From the NCBI GenBank assembly GCA_029238175.1, contig JAQWGO010000039.1:1-56805 (forward strand): a stretch of DNA of 56,805 nucleotides, given 5' to 3'. The notes under the pieces were generated by a model, which saw only the letters and a list, made by a program, of their open reading frames with translations, ran no database searches and had not been told where the DNA came from. Shown here in pieces: positions 43,380-52,910 of this stretch (the first letter of the stretch is position 1; each line of letters starts with the position of its first letter). Made by a program: the position numbers and the translations under genes. This DNA comes from Henriciella sp. (GTDB lineage: Bacteria; Pseudomonadota; Alphaproteobacteria; Caulobacterales; Hyphomonadaceae).

Positions 43380-44035
43380 AATTGAGCCTCTTCAATGAGG
43401 CGGTTGAACATTGCAACCGCTGCGGCGGGGCCATCAGAATGGTCCCACACCCCACTTGAAACGGCCAGAAAGTCTGCACCAGCATCAAGCAAGGGTTTGG
43501 CATTTGCGACAGTAATGCCCCCAATTGCGACGCAGGGCATAGTTAGAAACATTTGGCACCATGTCAGCGTTTCTGGCTCTGCCTGCACTGTGTCGGCTTT
43601 TGTTTCGGTTGGGTAGAACGCGCCGAAGGCGACATAGTCTGCGCCAGCTTCACCTGCGATCAGCGCTTGATGGCGTGAGTTTTTACACGTGGCGCCGATG
43701 ATTATGTCTTCGCCGACCAGTTCCCTTGCTTCGCCAATATCCATATCGCCAGCGCCAAGATGGACACCGTCCGCCTCTAGCGCGCGGGCAAGTTGCGGAC
43801 TGTCATTTATAAACAGTGCAATATGATTGACGTTGCAGAGAGGTTTTACAGCTTGAGCAACTGCGCGTGTCGCCGCAAGATCAATTTCGCCATCTTGTTT
43901 TAGACGGATCTGAAGACTGGCTATATCGCCGCCCTCGATGGCGGCTTTAAACAAGTCGACGAAAGCCGGCACATCATCGATCTGTGGCGGCGTGATTAGG
44001 TAAAGGCGTGGGCGTTCGCGAGTTGGTCCGGTCAT
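43376..44035 (-). CDS. thiE: Thiamine phosphate synthase
   Basis: The 219-residue TIM barrel has GATCKNSRHQALIAGEAGADYVAFGAFYPTETK, the HMP-diphosphate and phosphate-binding segment, plus CVAIGGIT near the C-terminus. It joins the thiazole and pyrimidine parts of thiamine. The ATG overlaps the DUF1272 stop. No other thi genes are near, so it may be the second ThiE-like copy often found outside the main thi operon. Confidence 0.9.
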   Translation of the reverse strand: MTGPTRERPRLYLITPPQIDDVPAFVDLFKAAIEGGDIASLQIRLKQDGEIDLAATRAVAQAVKPLCNVNHIALFINDSPQLARALEADGVHLGAGDMDIGEARELVGEDIIIGATCKNSRHQALIAGEAGADYVAFGAFYPTETKADTVQAEPETLTWCQMFLTMPCVAIGGITVANAKPLLDAGADFLAVSSGVWDHSDGPAAAVAMFNRLIEEAQF

Positions 44036-44265
44036 GCGCCCTTATAGACGCGTTTTGTACTGGCAGGGAAGTTATCCAACGCCGCACCTGTTCGGGTTGG
44101 CCGGGCAAAAAGCTGACCGCCGCAATTTGGGCATGTGCCTTTGAAGAACTCATGATTGCAGGGCGCGCAGAATGTACATTCAAACGAACAGATAAGCGCG
44201 CCCGGCTGATCAGCGGGCAGGTCGCGGTCACACCGCTCACAACCAGGGCGCATATCAAGTGCCAT
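44032..44265 (-). CDS. DUF1272 cysteine-rich zinc-ribbon-like protein
   Basis: The 77-residue protein is rich in Cys pairs: RPGCERCDRDLP, CSFECTFCAPC and CPNCGGQL. These match DUF1272, a small family of probable zinc proteins of unknown role. The ATG shares the last base of the aldolase stop (TAATG), and its stop overlaps thiE. It is therefore coupled on both sides in the aldolase-DUF1272-thiE chain. Confidence 0.85.
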   Translation of the reverse strand: MALDMRPGCERCDRDLPADQPGALICSFECTFCAPCNHEFFKGTCPNCGGQLFARPTRTGAALDNFPASTKRVYKGA

Positions 44266-45158
44266 TAGCCAGCGGCCGATGCTTTGCAAATATTATCAAT
44301 AGAGCCAGCGAGCGTTGAATCAAAAGCGCTGTCGTCTTGTTGCGCTGAGAGACCTTCTGACAATGCGCGAGAAAAGCTGGCGATCATGCCGGTCTGGCGA
44401 GACAGGCGATCACATGCTTCTTCACGGGAATAGCCGCCTGACAGCGCCACGACGCGCATGACGCGCGGGTGATCTACGAATTGCTTGTAGAGATTGTCTT
44501 TTTCCGGGAGCGTTAGCTTCAGCATGACTTGCTGGTCCGCAGCCAGAGCATCGAGATGTGCCTTGATCTCAGTCGCCAGCAGGTCTTCGGCTTCGGCTTT
44601 ATCAGCGATGGTGATTGTGACTTCCGGTTCGATGATTGGGACGAGGCCGTGGCTTAAGATTTGTTTACCAACTTCAAACTGTTGAGCAACGACAGCGGCA
44701 ATACCTTCAGCGTTTGCAGCATCGACAACAGAGCGCATCTTTGTGCCGAAAATACCTTTCGAAACAGCCTTTTCGAGCAATGCATCAAGGCCGGGATTTG
44801 GGTTCATCACCTTCACGCCATTCTGTGCATCAGCGAGGCCTTTATCCACTTTAAGGAACGGAACAACGCCGCATTCATCCCAAAGGAATTTCGCCGTTGG
44901 CGTGCCATCAATGTCGCTGTCCATTGTGCGCTCAAACAGAATAGCGCCAATAACTTTGCTGCCAGTGAACGCAGGAGACTTTATGATCCGTGCACGCATC
45001 TGGTGCACAATATCGAACATTTCTTCATCGCTGGACCATGCCTCAGGCGTGACGCCGTAAAGACCCAAAGCTTTAGGCGTTGAGCCTCCAGATTGGTCCA
45101 GAGCGGCAATGAAGCCGTCAGTTGTTGCGATTTGTTTTGTCATTTGTGGATTGGCCAT
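44265..45158 (-). CDS. Class I fructose-bisphosphate aldolase
   Basis: The product of 297 residues begins with DGFIAALDQSGGSTPKAL and contains FLKVDKGL, PIIEPEV and VVALSGGYSREEA, as in bacterial class I (Schiff-base) aldolases. It splits fructose-1,6-bisphosphate in glycolysis or runs the reverse in gluconeogenesis. AAGGGGAT precedes the ATG. It lies 111 bp downstream of pgk in the gap-pgk-aldolase series, a complete middle-glycolysis block. Confidence 0.93.
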   Translation of the reverse strand: MANPQMTKQIATTDGFIAALDQSGGSTPKALGLYGVTPEAWSSDEEMFDIVHQMRARIIKSPAFTGSKVIGAILFERTMDSDIDGTPTAKFLWDECGVVPFLKVDKGLADAQNGVKVMNPNPGLDALLEKAVSKGIFGTKMRSVVDAANAEGIAAVVAQQFEVGKQILSHGLVPIIEPEVTITIADKAEAEDLLATEIKAHLDALAADQQVMLKLTLPEKDNLYKQFVDHPRVMRVVALSGGYSREEACDRLSRQTGMIASFSRALSEGLSAQQDDSAFDSTLAGSIDNICKASAAG

Positions 45159-45269
45159 GATGATCCCCTTTATAAATATGTTTGATTTGACACCGCTGTC
45201 TTAACGCAGCCGGTCGCGCCCGTGATCCAAAGTTGAAGCACGGGGTGATGAGATGATTGGTTCATTTGA

Positions 45270-46466
45270 TTAGCTCTTCAGCGCCTCGACACCGGGGAGG
45301 GGTTTTCCCTCCATCCATTCAAGGAAAGCGCCGCCAGCGGTTGAGATATGCGTGAAATCACCCGCGGCTTTGGCATGGTTGAGTGCAGCAACCGTATCAC
45401 CGCCGCCAGCAACCGCGATGAGATCGCCGTTTTTACAGCGCAGCGCTGCAGCTTGCGCGGCCAGAACTGTTGCGCGGTCAAATGGTTCCATCTCAAACGC
45501 GCCAAGTGGGCCGTTCCAGACAAGTGTTTTTGCCGTATCGAGCGCCGTCGCTAAAATCGCGACCGTCTGAATCCCAGCATCTAGTATCATTTCATTGTCA
45601 GCGACTTCATCCAGGCCACATGTGCGATTAGCGGCATTCGCGGCAAAGTCTTTTGCGACAACGACATCAATCGGTAGCAGGATATCGCAACCTGCCGCTT
45701 TGGCATTGCGTTCAATCTCGCGCGCCGTATCGGTCAGGTCATGTTCGCACAGAGATTTGCCGACGCTATAGCCGCGCGCTGCAAGGAACGTGTTGGCCAT
45801 GCCGCCGCCAATCGCGAGGGCGTCGACTTTGGATACGAGGTTTTTGAGAAGCTCGATCTTGGAGCTGACTTTTGCACCGCCCACAACGGCTAGAACGGGC
45901 CGTTCAGGTTTGCCAAGGGCTGCTTCTAAAGCATCCAACTCGCGCTCCATAGACTTACCCGCATAAGCAGGCAGCTGTGTCGCGAGACCAACAGTGGAAA
46001 CGTGGGCGCGGTGGCTGGCAGAAAACGCGTCAGAGACGAAGATATCACCGAGCTGCGCCATTTGGTCGGCCATATCGGGATCGTTTATTTCTTCGCCAGC
46101 ATGATAGCGCGTGTTTTCAAGCAGAGCGACATCACCGGGGACAAGCTTTGCCAGCTCATCTTCAACGAAGCCGCCAACGCAATCGTCAATAAACGTTACG
46201 GGGGCGCCTAAGACTTCCGCAAATGCCGCTGCGATTGGCTTTAGGCTCATCTCTGGGACACGGTCGCCTTTCGGGCGGCCGAAATGTGCGAGCAGAGCAA
46301 CACGAGCATTCTGTTCCCGCAGCGCGTTCACTGTCGCTAGAGCAGCATGCAGGCGTGTTCCGTCAGTGACTTTACCGTCAGCCATTGGCACGTTGAAATC
46401 AACGCGCACAAGGGCTGTTTTTCCAGTTAAGTCACCAGCGTCTTCGATGCGGCGGAAGTCAGTCAT
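45270..46466 (-). CDS. pgk: Phosphoglycerate kinase
   Basis: The 398-residue two-lobed kinase has VRVDFNVPM near the start, [12 protein letters not shown], the hinge region and late nucleotide motifs [10 protein letters not shown] and [12 protein letters not shown]. The ATG at 46466 has a good GGGAGAAG site; a longer frame upstream is not the true start. It lies 26 bp after gap, so the two are one operon. Confidence 0.97.
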   Translation of the reverse strand: MTDFRRIEDAGDLTGKTALVRVDFNVPMADGKVTDGTRLHAALATVNALREQNARVALLAHFGRPKGDRVPEMSLKPIAAAFAEVLGAPVTFIDDCVGGFVEDELAKLVPGDVALLENTRYHAGEEINDPDMADQMAQLGDIFVSDAFSASHRAHVSTVGLATQLPAYAGKSMERELDALEAALGKPERPVLAVVGGAKVSSKIELLKNLVSKVDALAIGGGMANTFLAARGYSVGKSLCEHDLTDTAREIERNAKAAGCDILLPIDVVVAKDFAANAANRTCGLDEVADNEMILDAGIQTVAILATALDTAKTLVWNGPLGAFEMEPFDRATVLAAQAAALRCKNGDLIAVAGGGDTVAALNHAKAAGDFTHISTAGGAFLEWMEGKPLPGVEALKS

Positions 46467-46492
46467 ATTGGGCTTCTCCCGTCCAGATCGAT

Positions 46493-47500
46493 TTAAAGGA
46501 ACTTCGCCATGACAAGCGCGGTATCGCTCATACGTGTCGCAAAACCCCACTCATTGTCGTACCAGCTAAGGACGCGGACAAGTGTGCCGTCTGTGACGTT
46601 CGTGCCGTCAGCAGCAAAGGTTGAACTGTGCGGGTCATGATTGAAGTCAGCAGAAACAAGCGGCGCAGTTGAGTAGGCGAGAACGCCTTTCATCGGCCCT
46701 TCGGCGGCTGTTTTGATCGCAGCGTTGACTTCTTCCACGGTAGTTTCACGAGCCGCATCAAAAACCAGATCAATCATGGAAACGTTTGGTGTTGGGACGC
46801 GCACGGCAGACCCGTTCAGCTTGCCAGCAAGTTCTGGAAGAACCAGACCAACGGCTTTTGCTGCGCCAGTTGATGTAGGGATCATAGAGCTGGCTGCGGC
46901 ACGGCCACGGTAAAGGTCTTTATGCATACGGTCGAGCGTTGGCTGGTCGCCTGTATAGGCGTGGACCGTTGTCATATAGCCGCGCTCAATTCCAACGGTG
47001 TCGTTGAGAACTTTAGCGACTGGCGAGAGACAGTTTGTTGTACAAGACGCGTTTGAAACCACCAGATCGTCGGCGGTTAGTTCGTCATCATTTACACCGT
47101 AAACGATTGTTTTATCTGCGCCGCCCGCTGGGGCTGAGACAAGAACGCGTTTGGCACCAGCTTCGAGGTGTGCGGAGGCTGCTTCTTTAGATGCGAAGAT
47201 ACCAGTACATTCGAATGCAATGTCGACGCCCATTTCTTTATGCGGCAGTTCAGCAGGGTTGCGAACAGCCGTACATTTGAAAGAGCGTTTGCCAACGCGG
47301 ATCACATCGCCGTCAACTTCGACAGTTTCGTTCAACTTACCATGCACTGAATCGTACTGGAGTAGGTGAGCGTTTGTTTCGACCGGGCCCAGATCGTTAA
47401 TCGCGACGACTTCAATATCTGTGCGGTCATGCTCAATAATAGAGCGGAGAACCAAACGACCGATGCGGCCGAAGCCATTGATTGCGACGCGAAGAGCCAT
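46493..47500 (-). CDS. gap: Glyceraldehyde-3-phosphate dehydrogenase, type I
   Basis: The 335-residue protein has the NAD-binding start [16 protein letters not shown] and an acidic residue in AINDLG that favours NAD over NADP. The catalytic Cys is in [11 protein letters not shown], and SWYDNEWGF lies near the end. AGAGG precedes the ATG. It is the first gene of gap-pgk; 140 bp separate it from the ABA4-like gene and hold its promoter. Confidence 0.97.
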   Translation of the reverse strand: MALRVAINGFGRIGRLVLRSIIEHDRTDIEVVAINDLGPVETNAHLLQYDSVHGKLNETVEVDGDVIRVGKRSFKCTAVRNPAELPHKEMGVDIAFECTGIFASKEAASAHLEAGAKRVLVSAPAGGADKTIVYGVNDDELTADDLVVSNASCTTNCLSPVAKVLNDTVGIERGYMTTVHAYTGDQPTLDRMHKDLYRGRAAASSMIPTSTGAAKAVGLVLPELAGKLNGSAVRVPTPNVSMIDLVFDAARETTVEEVNAAIKTAAEGPMKGVLAYSTAPLVSADFNHDPHSSTFAADGTNVTDGTLVRVLSWYDNEWGFATRMSDTALVMAKFL

Positions 47501-47640
47501 GAGAAACCTCTTTAAGTATTACACTGATTTTGCGCGGGTCTTAGCCTTATGCTGCGGGTGCGTCCATAGCTATAGCCCTGCAAATTATGCTGACTGCGTT
47601 GTCATTGCGCGGGATTGTCGCGTTAGGCGCGAATTTTGGC

Positions 47641-48087
47641 CTATTTATCCTCGATCAAGCTGAATCCTTTGCCATGCACGAGGCGAAGCATAGCGTACAA
47701 GAATAAGCCAACCGGGCCGAAGATAAATGAGAATAGGATACAAGGCACGGCTTGCCAGTGCGGAATGCCTTGACGTTGGCTATCGCGGCCAATCCACGCC
47801 CCAACGAACAGATCGAAAACCAGATAGTGAGACCAACCTGTGATCACGCCATTAGGATGCTGGAAAAGCGCGGTAACACCGTCCATCGTGAACCCGGCTT
47901 CTGGGTGTGACATGCCGAAGAATAAGGCACCGATCAGGCTGGCAGTATAAATCCCGCCCATCACGACAGGCCATAGCATTGAATGGACCAGTGTTTTGGT
48001 GATCTTCGCTTTAGGGAGCAGGACTAAAAGTGCCCATGCAGGAAGAACTAGAAAATTGATCGCCGAAAACGCTGTTTGCCAAGTCAT
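47641..48087 (-). CDS. ABA4-like (DUF4281) membrane protein
   Basis: The 148-residue protein has four predicted membrane helices. It also has the family block GWSHYLVFDLFVGAWIGRDSQR and an IFGPVGLFLYAMLR helix, matching the ABA4-like/DUF4281 family first known from plant neoxanthin synthesis. A carotenoid or lipid role is only guesswork. The ATG overlaps the GT4 stop (ATGA). Confidence 0.85.
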   Translation of the reverse strand: MTWQTAFSAINFLVLPAWALLVLLPKAKITKTLVHSMLWPVVMGGIYTASLIGALFFGMSHPEAGFTMDGVTALFQHPNGVITGWSHYLVFDLFVGAWIGRDSQRQGIPHWQAVPCILFSFIFGPVGLFLYAMLRLVHGKGFSLIEDK

Positions 48088-49238
48088 TTTTTGTTACTCT
48101 TGTTTTTGTCGTCCTTTGGGTGGGTCCACTCCGTTAGCGTATCCCAGTCGACCCAAGTTTTCTTTTTGCGGCGAAGCTTCTGCCAGAAGCGTCTGCGCTC
48201 TGGTGTTGGCATGGGCTGCAAGTTTTCAAGGAAAGCGTGTGCAACGGCTTTCCAACTATACGTTTCCGCGTAAGCGCGGCAGGTTTCGCGGTTGAGTTCA
48301 AGACAAGCAATTGTTCCAGCCGCTAGGTCGCCATCTAGTTCGGTGATCGTTCCGGCATTTGAGCCGGGAATAACGTCTTTTGGTCCCGTCGCATTATATG
48401 CGGCGACGGGTGTGCCCGAGGCCATTGCTTCCAAAACCACCAAGCCAAACGTGTCTGTCAGGCTCGGGAAGTTAAATACGTCTGCGCTGGCATAACAGGT
48501 CGCCAAATCATCCCCGAACTTCGCGCCGAGGAAGTGAACGTCTGGATATTTCTTCTGAAGATCTTTCAGGGCCGGGCCGTCGCCGACAACAACTTTCGAA
48601 CCGGGAAGGTCTAGCTCAACGAAAGCCTCAATATTCTTTTCAACAGCCACCCGGCCGACATTTAGGAAGATGGGACGCGGTAATCCTTCAAACGGATCGC
48701 CCGGCTGGCCCTCTTCTATACGTTTTGATGGATTGAATTGTTCTGTGTCCACGCCGCGCGTCCAAGCGACCAGATTGATAAAGCGTTTGGCTTCCAGCTC
48801 CTCCACCATGCTCGTTGTTGGGACCATGACTCGTCCGGAATATTTATGGAACCAACGTACAAAGCTGTATCCGGCTGAGGTTGGGATCGGCATCCGCGCT
48901 GACACGTATTCTGGGAAGCGGGTATGATAAGCGGTTGAGAAAGGATGCTTCATGCGCAGGCACATGGCGCGCCCGGCCATGCCCAGAGTGCCTTCTGTCA
49001 CGATATGTACAGCGTCGGGCTCAAACTCATTAAAACGTTTTTCGACAGCGCGCCGCGCAAACATTGCAAGCTTGATTTCTGGGTAGGTTGGCAGGGGCAT
49101 TGTTGTGAAGCCTTCACCGGGATGCACGACTTCAAATTCATGCCCTTCGGCTGACAGTTCCGCGATAACGCGCTGCATTGTGCGTACGACGCCGTTGACC
49201 TGTGGTTCCCAGGCGTCGGTAACAATCATAATGCGCAT
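48084..49238 (-). CDS. GT4 family glycosyltransferase (SQD2/MgtA-like)
   Basis: The 384-residue GT-B enzyme has TDAWEPQVNGVVRTMQRVI near the start. The donor half shows FLNVGRVAVEKNIEAF, VVVGDGPALKDL and FPSLTDTFGLVVLEAMASGTPVAAY, the EX7E-type region. Closest in style are transferases that add glucose or glucuronate to diacylglycerol, or mannose to lipids. Coupling to the ABA4-like membrane gene suggests a lipid acceptor. It diverges from putA. Confidence 0.9.
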   Translation of the reverse strand: MRIMIVTDAWEPQVNGVVRTMQRVIAELSAEGHEFEVVHPGEGFTTMPLPTYPEIKLAMFARRAVEKRFNEFEPDAVHIVTEGTLGMAGRAMCLRMKHPFSTAYHTRFPEYVSARMPIPTSAGYSFVRWFHKYSGRVMVPTTSMVEELEAKRFINLVAWTRGVDTEQFNPSKRIEEGQPGDPFEGLPRPIFLNVGRVAVEKNIEAFVELDLPGSKVVVGDGPALKDLQKKYPDVHFLGAKFGDDLATCYASADVFNFPSLTDTFGLVVLEAMASGTPVAAYNATGPKDVIPGSNAGTITELDGDLAAGTIACLELNRETCRAYAETYSWKAVAHAFLENLQPMPTPERRRFWQKLRRKKKTWVDWDTLTEWTHPKDDKNKSNKK

Positions 49239-49310
49239 GGACGCTCCTACTGGTCATTCGCGATTTTTGGAGTTTTAAGGCGTGACAAGCTGCCGTAAAG
49301 CAGATTGAAG

Positions 49311-49324
49311 GTTGCAGGTGCAAC
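49311..49324. promoter_or_regulatory. Inverted repeat GTTGCA-GG-TGCAAC upstream of putA
   Basis: A perfect 6-bp inverted repeat with a 2-bp centre lies 21 bp before the putA start. The right arm continues as GCAACTAATT (49320-49329), the same decamer as the right arm of the hppD operator (23091-23100). A regulator site is likely; which regulator is open (an Lrp-type PutR or a MarR protein). Confidence 0.4.
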
Positions 49325-49345
49325 TAATTCTAATGGAGTGGGCAA

Positions 49346-52300
49346 ATGGCCGACGCTGTAGCGATGAGTTTGAGTGACTGGGATCAGTTGGACCTAAACA
49401 AGTTTTCCGACGAGGAAGCTTACTTTGCCGCCTTGCTTCAAGCCGAACCTATGGACGCCCATTTGCGCGGCGCTGCTGTGCGTCGGGGCCGTGAGTTAGT
49501 CGAAATCGCCCGCGCCAAAGGTCGTAAAAAGGGCATGATGGAAAGCTTCCTCGAAGAGTTTGGCCTATCAAACTCTGAAGGTCTTGCTTTGATGTGTTTG
49601 GCTGAAGCTTTGCTGCGTGTCCCAGATGCAGAAACCCGTGATGATCTGATCGCCGAGAAGATTCGATCAGGCGATTGGGGGGCGCATAAGGGACAAAGTG
49701 ATTCGTGGCTTGTGAATGCCTCGACCTGGGGGTTGATGCTGACAGGTAAGGTTATTGGCGCGCCAAAGTCAGCGCAATCTGGTGCGGGGAAGTTCGTTCA
49801 GAGCGTTGTGCGCGAAAGCGGTGAGCCATTTATTCGCGCCTCAATGATGCAAGCAATGCGGATTATGGGTGAGCAGTTCGTGCTAGGCCGCACCGTGAAA
49901 GAAGCGCTTAAACGCGGCAAACGGATGGTGAAAGCGGGTGAAGCCGCGCATTTCAGTTTCGATATGCTTGGCGAAGGCGCGCGTACGGCATCTGATGCAC
50001 AACGCTATTTCGAAGCCTATGCGCGCGCGATCTCTATGGTTGCGGATGTTGAAGATCCCAAGACTGCGCCAGAAAATAAGTCGGGTATCTCGGTCAAACT
50101 ATCAGCGCTGCATCCGCGCTATGAAGCGGTCAATGAAGAACGCGTTATGGCGGAACTTTACCCGCGCGTGCTGGAACTTTGCGAGGCTGCGGCTAAGGCC
50201 AATATCAATCTTTGTCTCGATGCCGAGGAGGCCGACCGCCTCGTCATCTCTCTGAAAATTCTAGAAAAGCTGATGCGTGCGCCAAGCCTCAAAGGGTGGA
50301 ACGGTCTCGGCCTTGCGGTGCAAGCCTATCAAAAGCGCGCTGCAGACGTGATTGAACGGCTTGCAGGTTTAGCCGGTGAAACCGGGATGCGCCTGATGGT
50401 GCGTTTGGTTAAGGGTGCTTATTGGGACAGTGAAATCAAGCACGCTCAAGTCGAAGGGTATCCGAACTTCCCGGTCTTCACGACCAAGCACGGGACCGAT
50501 TTCAACTACCTAGCCTGCGCCCGTGCAATGCTGCAGGCCAGCCCGCGTATTTATCCGCAATTTGCGACGCACAATGCGCATTCGGTTGCTTCGGTCGACC
50601 TGATCGCAGCGGACGAAGGTGTCACGGCTTACGAATATCAACGCCTGCATGGTATGGGCGAGGCATTGTATGATGCCGCTGAAGCCGGCGGGCGCGTACG
50701 TATCTATGCCCCGGTTGGCGCGCATGAAGATTTACTTCCATATCTTGTGCGCCGCCTTCTTGAGAATGGTGCAAATACCAGTTTCGTGCACAGCTTCCTT
50801 GATCCGGATGTTCCGGTGGAGCAGGTCGTCGATGATCCAATTGCGAAGGTTGAAATTGGTCCACGTCGGCATGCGCGTATTCCAACCCCGCCGCGTCTTT
50901 ATGGAGCATCGCGGCGTAACTCGGTTGGTTTGGACTTATCCCAGCAAAGTGAACGTGATGCGATTGCGAATGCGATGAAAGCCATGCGCGATAGCTCGGC
51001 GATTGCGGCTGGTCCGATTATCTCTGGCAAACCTAATACAGGCGGCGGCGACATGGTTTGTGTGCCATTTGATACGGCGACTATCCTCGGCGCTGTTCGC
51101 GAAACCACGAGTGAAGAGATAGACAAAGCGCTTACCGCCGCCGCCGCGTTCCAGCCGGAATGGGATAAGAAAGGCGGTGCAGCGCGTGGCCAAATAATCA
51201 GAAGCATTGCAGATGCGATGGAAGAGGGCGCGCCGCGTTTGATCGCTCTAATGGCCCGTGAAGCGGGTAAGACACTTGCCGATGGGGTCGCTGAAGTACG
51301 AGAGGCCGTTGATTTTTGCCGCTATTATGCGGCCCAAGCTGAAGCTGAATTTGATGGTGCGGTGCGCCTGCCGGGGCCAGCTGGTGAAACAAATCATATC
51401 GAATTGCATGGCCGCGGTGTCTTCGCTTGTATCAGTCCGTGGAACTTCCCACTGGCGATCTTTACCGGGCAAATCGTTGCGGCTTTGGCGGCGGGTAACA
51501 CAGTTGTTGCCAAGCCCGCTGAGCAGACGCCTTTGGTGGCGTTTGAGGCCATAAGATTGTTTCAGAAAGCGGGCCTTCCGGGCGACGCCCTTCAACTGCT
51601 TCCAGGGCGCGGCGAAACGGTTGGCGCTGCGCTTTGTAATGACCTACGCGTATCGGGCGTTTGCTTTACAGGCGGCACGGATACAGCGCGTTTAATCAAC
51701 AAATCCCTTGCCAATCGTGACGGGCCAATCATACCTTTGATTGCTGAAACAGGCGGCCTGAACGCGATGTTTGTCGATACGACGGCTCTACGTGAGCAGG
51801 TCATCGACGACATGATCATCTCCGCCTTTGGGTCTGCCGGACAACGATGCTCTGCGCTTCGCCTCGCCTTCATACCGAATGATACAGCTGACATGCTGAT
51901 TGAAGGCCTGAAGGGCGCGATGGACGAACTCAGCCTCGGCGATCCCGGTTTACCAGATACAGATGTCGGCCCCGTAATCGATGCTGACGCACATGGTATT
52001 CTGACGAAATATATGAAGCGCATGGACGCTGAAGCCAAAGTCTTGAAGCGCCTCGATACGCCATCAGGGGGTCATTTCTTTGGCCCGGCCTTGATTGAGC
52101 TTTCATCTCTAGACCAGATCAACCGGGAAACATTCGGCCCCGTTCTTCACATTATGCGCTATGATCCCGATAATATCGCAGAAGTTGGCGCGGCGCTGAA
52201 AGCCAAAGGCTATGGCCTAACGCTTGGCATACATTCGCGTCTTGAAAGCTTCGCGGATGATGTGAAAGCGGCCTTTCCAGTAGGGAACACTTATGTGAAC

Positions 52301-52471
52301 CGCACAATGATTGGCGCAGTTGTTGGTGTGCAACCATTTGGCGGCGAAGGCCTGTCAGGCACAGGCCCTAAAGCGGGCGGCCCGCACTATCTGCACCGTT
52401 TCGCCAATGAGCGCGTCGTAACGGTCAACATCACGGCTCAAGGCGGTGATCCGGAATTGCTTAGTCTTTAG
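49346..52471 (+). CDS. putA: Bifunctional proline dehydrogenase / P5C dehydrogenase PutA
   Basis: The product of 1041 residues oxidises proline to glutamate. The N-terminal proline dehydrogenase barrel has KLSALHPRYE, the FATHNAHS strand, YEYQRLHGMGEALYD and RRLLENGANTSFVH. The aldehyde dehydrogenase half starts near residue 560 and has SPWNFPLAIF, ETGGLNAMF and the catalytic Cys835 in GSAGQRCSALR. The N-terminus lacks the ribbon-helix-helix DNA-binding domain of E. coli PutA, so it cannot regulate its own gene in that way. GGAGTGGG precedes the ATG. The end overlaps the convergent DUF6265 gene by 11 bp. Confidence 0.97.
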   Translation: MADAVAMSLSDWDQLDLNKFSDEEAYFAALLQAEPMDAHLRGAAVRRGRELVEIARAKGRKKGMMESFLEEFGLSNSEGLALMCLAEALLRVPDAETRDDLIAEKIRSGDWGAHKGQSDSWLVNASTWGLMLTGKVIGAPKSAQSGAGKFVQSVVRESGEPFIRASMMQAMRIMGEQFVLGRTVKEALKRGKRMVKAGEAAHFSFDMLGEGARTASDAQRYFEAYARAISMVADVEDPKTAPENKSGISVKLSALHPRYEAVNEERVMAELYPRVLELCEAAAKANINLCLDAEEADRLVISLKILEKLMRAPSLKGWNGLGLAVQAYQKRAADVIERLAGLAGETGMRLMVRLVKGAYWDSEIKHAQVEGYPNFPVFTTKHGTDFNYLACARAMLQASPRIYPQFATHNAHSVASVDLIAADEGVTAYEYQRLHGMGEALYDAAEAGGRVRIYAPVGAHEDLLPYLVRRLLENGANTSFVHSFLDPDVPVEQVVDDPIAKVEIGPRRHARIPTPPRLYGASRRNSVGLDLSQQSERDAIANAMKAMRDSSAIAAGPIISGKPNTGGGDMVCVPFDTATILGAVRETTSEEIDKALTAAAAFQPEWDKKGGAARGQIIRSIADAMEEGAPRLIALMAREAGKTLADGVAEVREAVDFCRYYAAQAEAEFDGAVRLPGPAGETNHIELHGRGVFACISPWNFPLAIFTGQIVAALAAGNTVVAKPAEQTPLVAFEAIRLFQKAGLPGDALQLLPGRGETVGAALCNDLRVSGVCFTGGTDTARLINKSLANRDGPIIPLIAETGGLNAMFVDTTALREQVIDDMIISAFGSAGQRCSALRLAFIPNDTADMLIEGLKGAMDELSLGDPGLPDTDVGPVIDADAHGILTKYMKRMDAEAKVLKRLDTPSGGHFFGPALIELSSLDQINRETFGPVLHIMRYDPDNIAEVGAALKAKGYGLTLGIHSRLESFADDVKAAFPVGNTYVNRTMIGAVVGVQPFGGEGLSGTGPKAGGPHYLHRFANERVVTVNITAQGGDPELLSL

Positions 52472-52910
52472 CGCACGCGCGATAATCGAACGTCTTAAGA
52501 TTGCCACCATCCGACAGGGCGATGGTGGCAATCAAACTATCTTTTTGACGGGCATAAGTAATCCGTTGAGGATAATCGTGCTGATCATTCGCAAACACGA
52601 CTGACTGCTCGCCGCTTTCTATCATTGGGAATGGGGATGGGCCTTTTCCGGCGGGATACGCGTTCAGAACGGGAATTGCGCCCGGATCAATACGTAACTG
52701 TTCAAAGAAGACCGGTTCGCCTTGATGATAATTGACGGCAAACCCAAACATATATTCGCCCTCTGGCGCGGACCAATGTTCACGAATAGACCCATCTTCC
52801 AGCTCCCAGCATCCGGTTAGCCAGCTAAAACCGTCATGCAGCTTTGGGGCTTCGGATTGAGCGCTTGCGCAGGCCGATATAAGTGAAGCGAGAATGGCAA
52901 TTCTAATCAT
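52461..52910 (-). CDS. DUF6265-like exported lipoprotein
   Basis: This 149-residue precursor has a short signal with a lipobox-like LISAC. The following domain reads SWLTGCWELEDGSIREHWSAPEG and YPQRITYAR, as in the DUF6265 family of lipocalin-like, uncharacterised bacterial proteins. The ATG overlaps the upstream stop (ATGA). Function unknown. Confidence 0.75.
   Translation of the reverse strand: MIRIAILASLISACASAQSEAPKLHDGFSWLTGCWELEDGSIREHWSAPEGEYMFGFAVNYHQGEPVFFEQLRIDPGAIPVLNAYPAGKGPSPFPMIESGEQSVVFANDQHDYPQRITYARQKDSLIATIALSDGGNLKTFDYRACAKD

Noticed and set aside
45219-45244. Inverted repeat CCCGTG/CACGGG between pgk and the aldolase gene
   Set aside because: Six-base stem with a 14-base loop and no T-run on the transcribed strand; not credible as a terminator.
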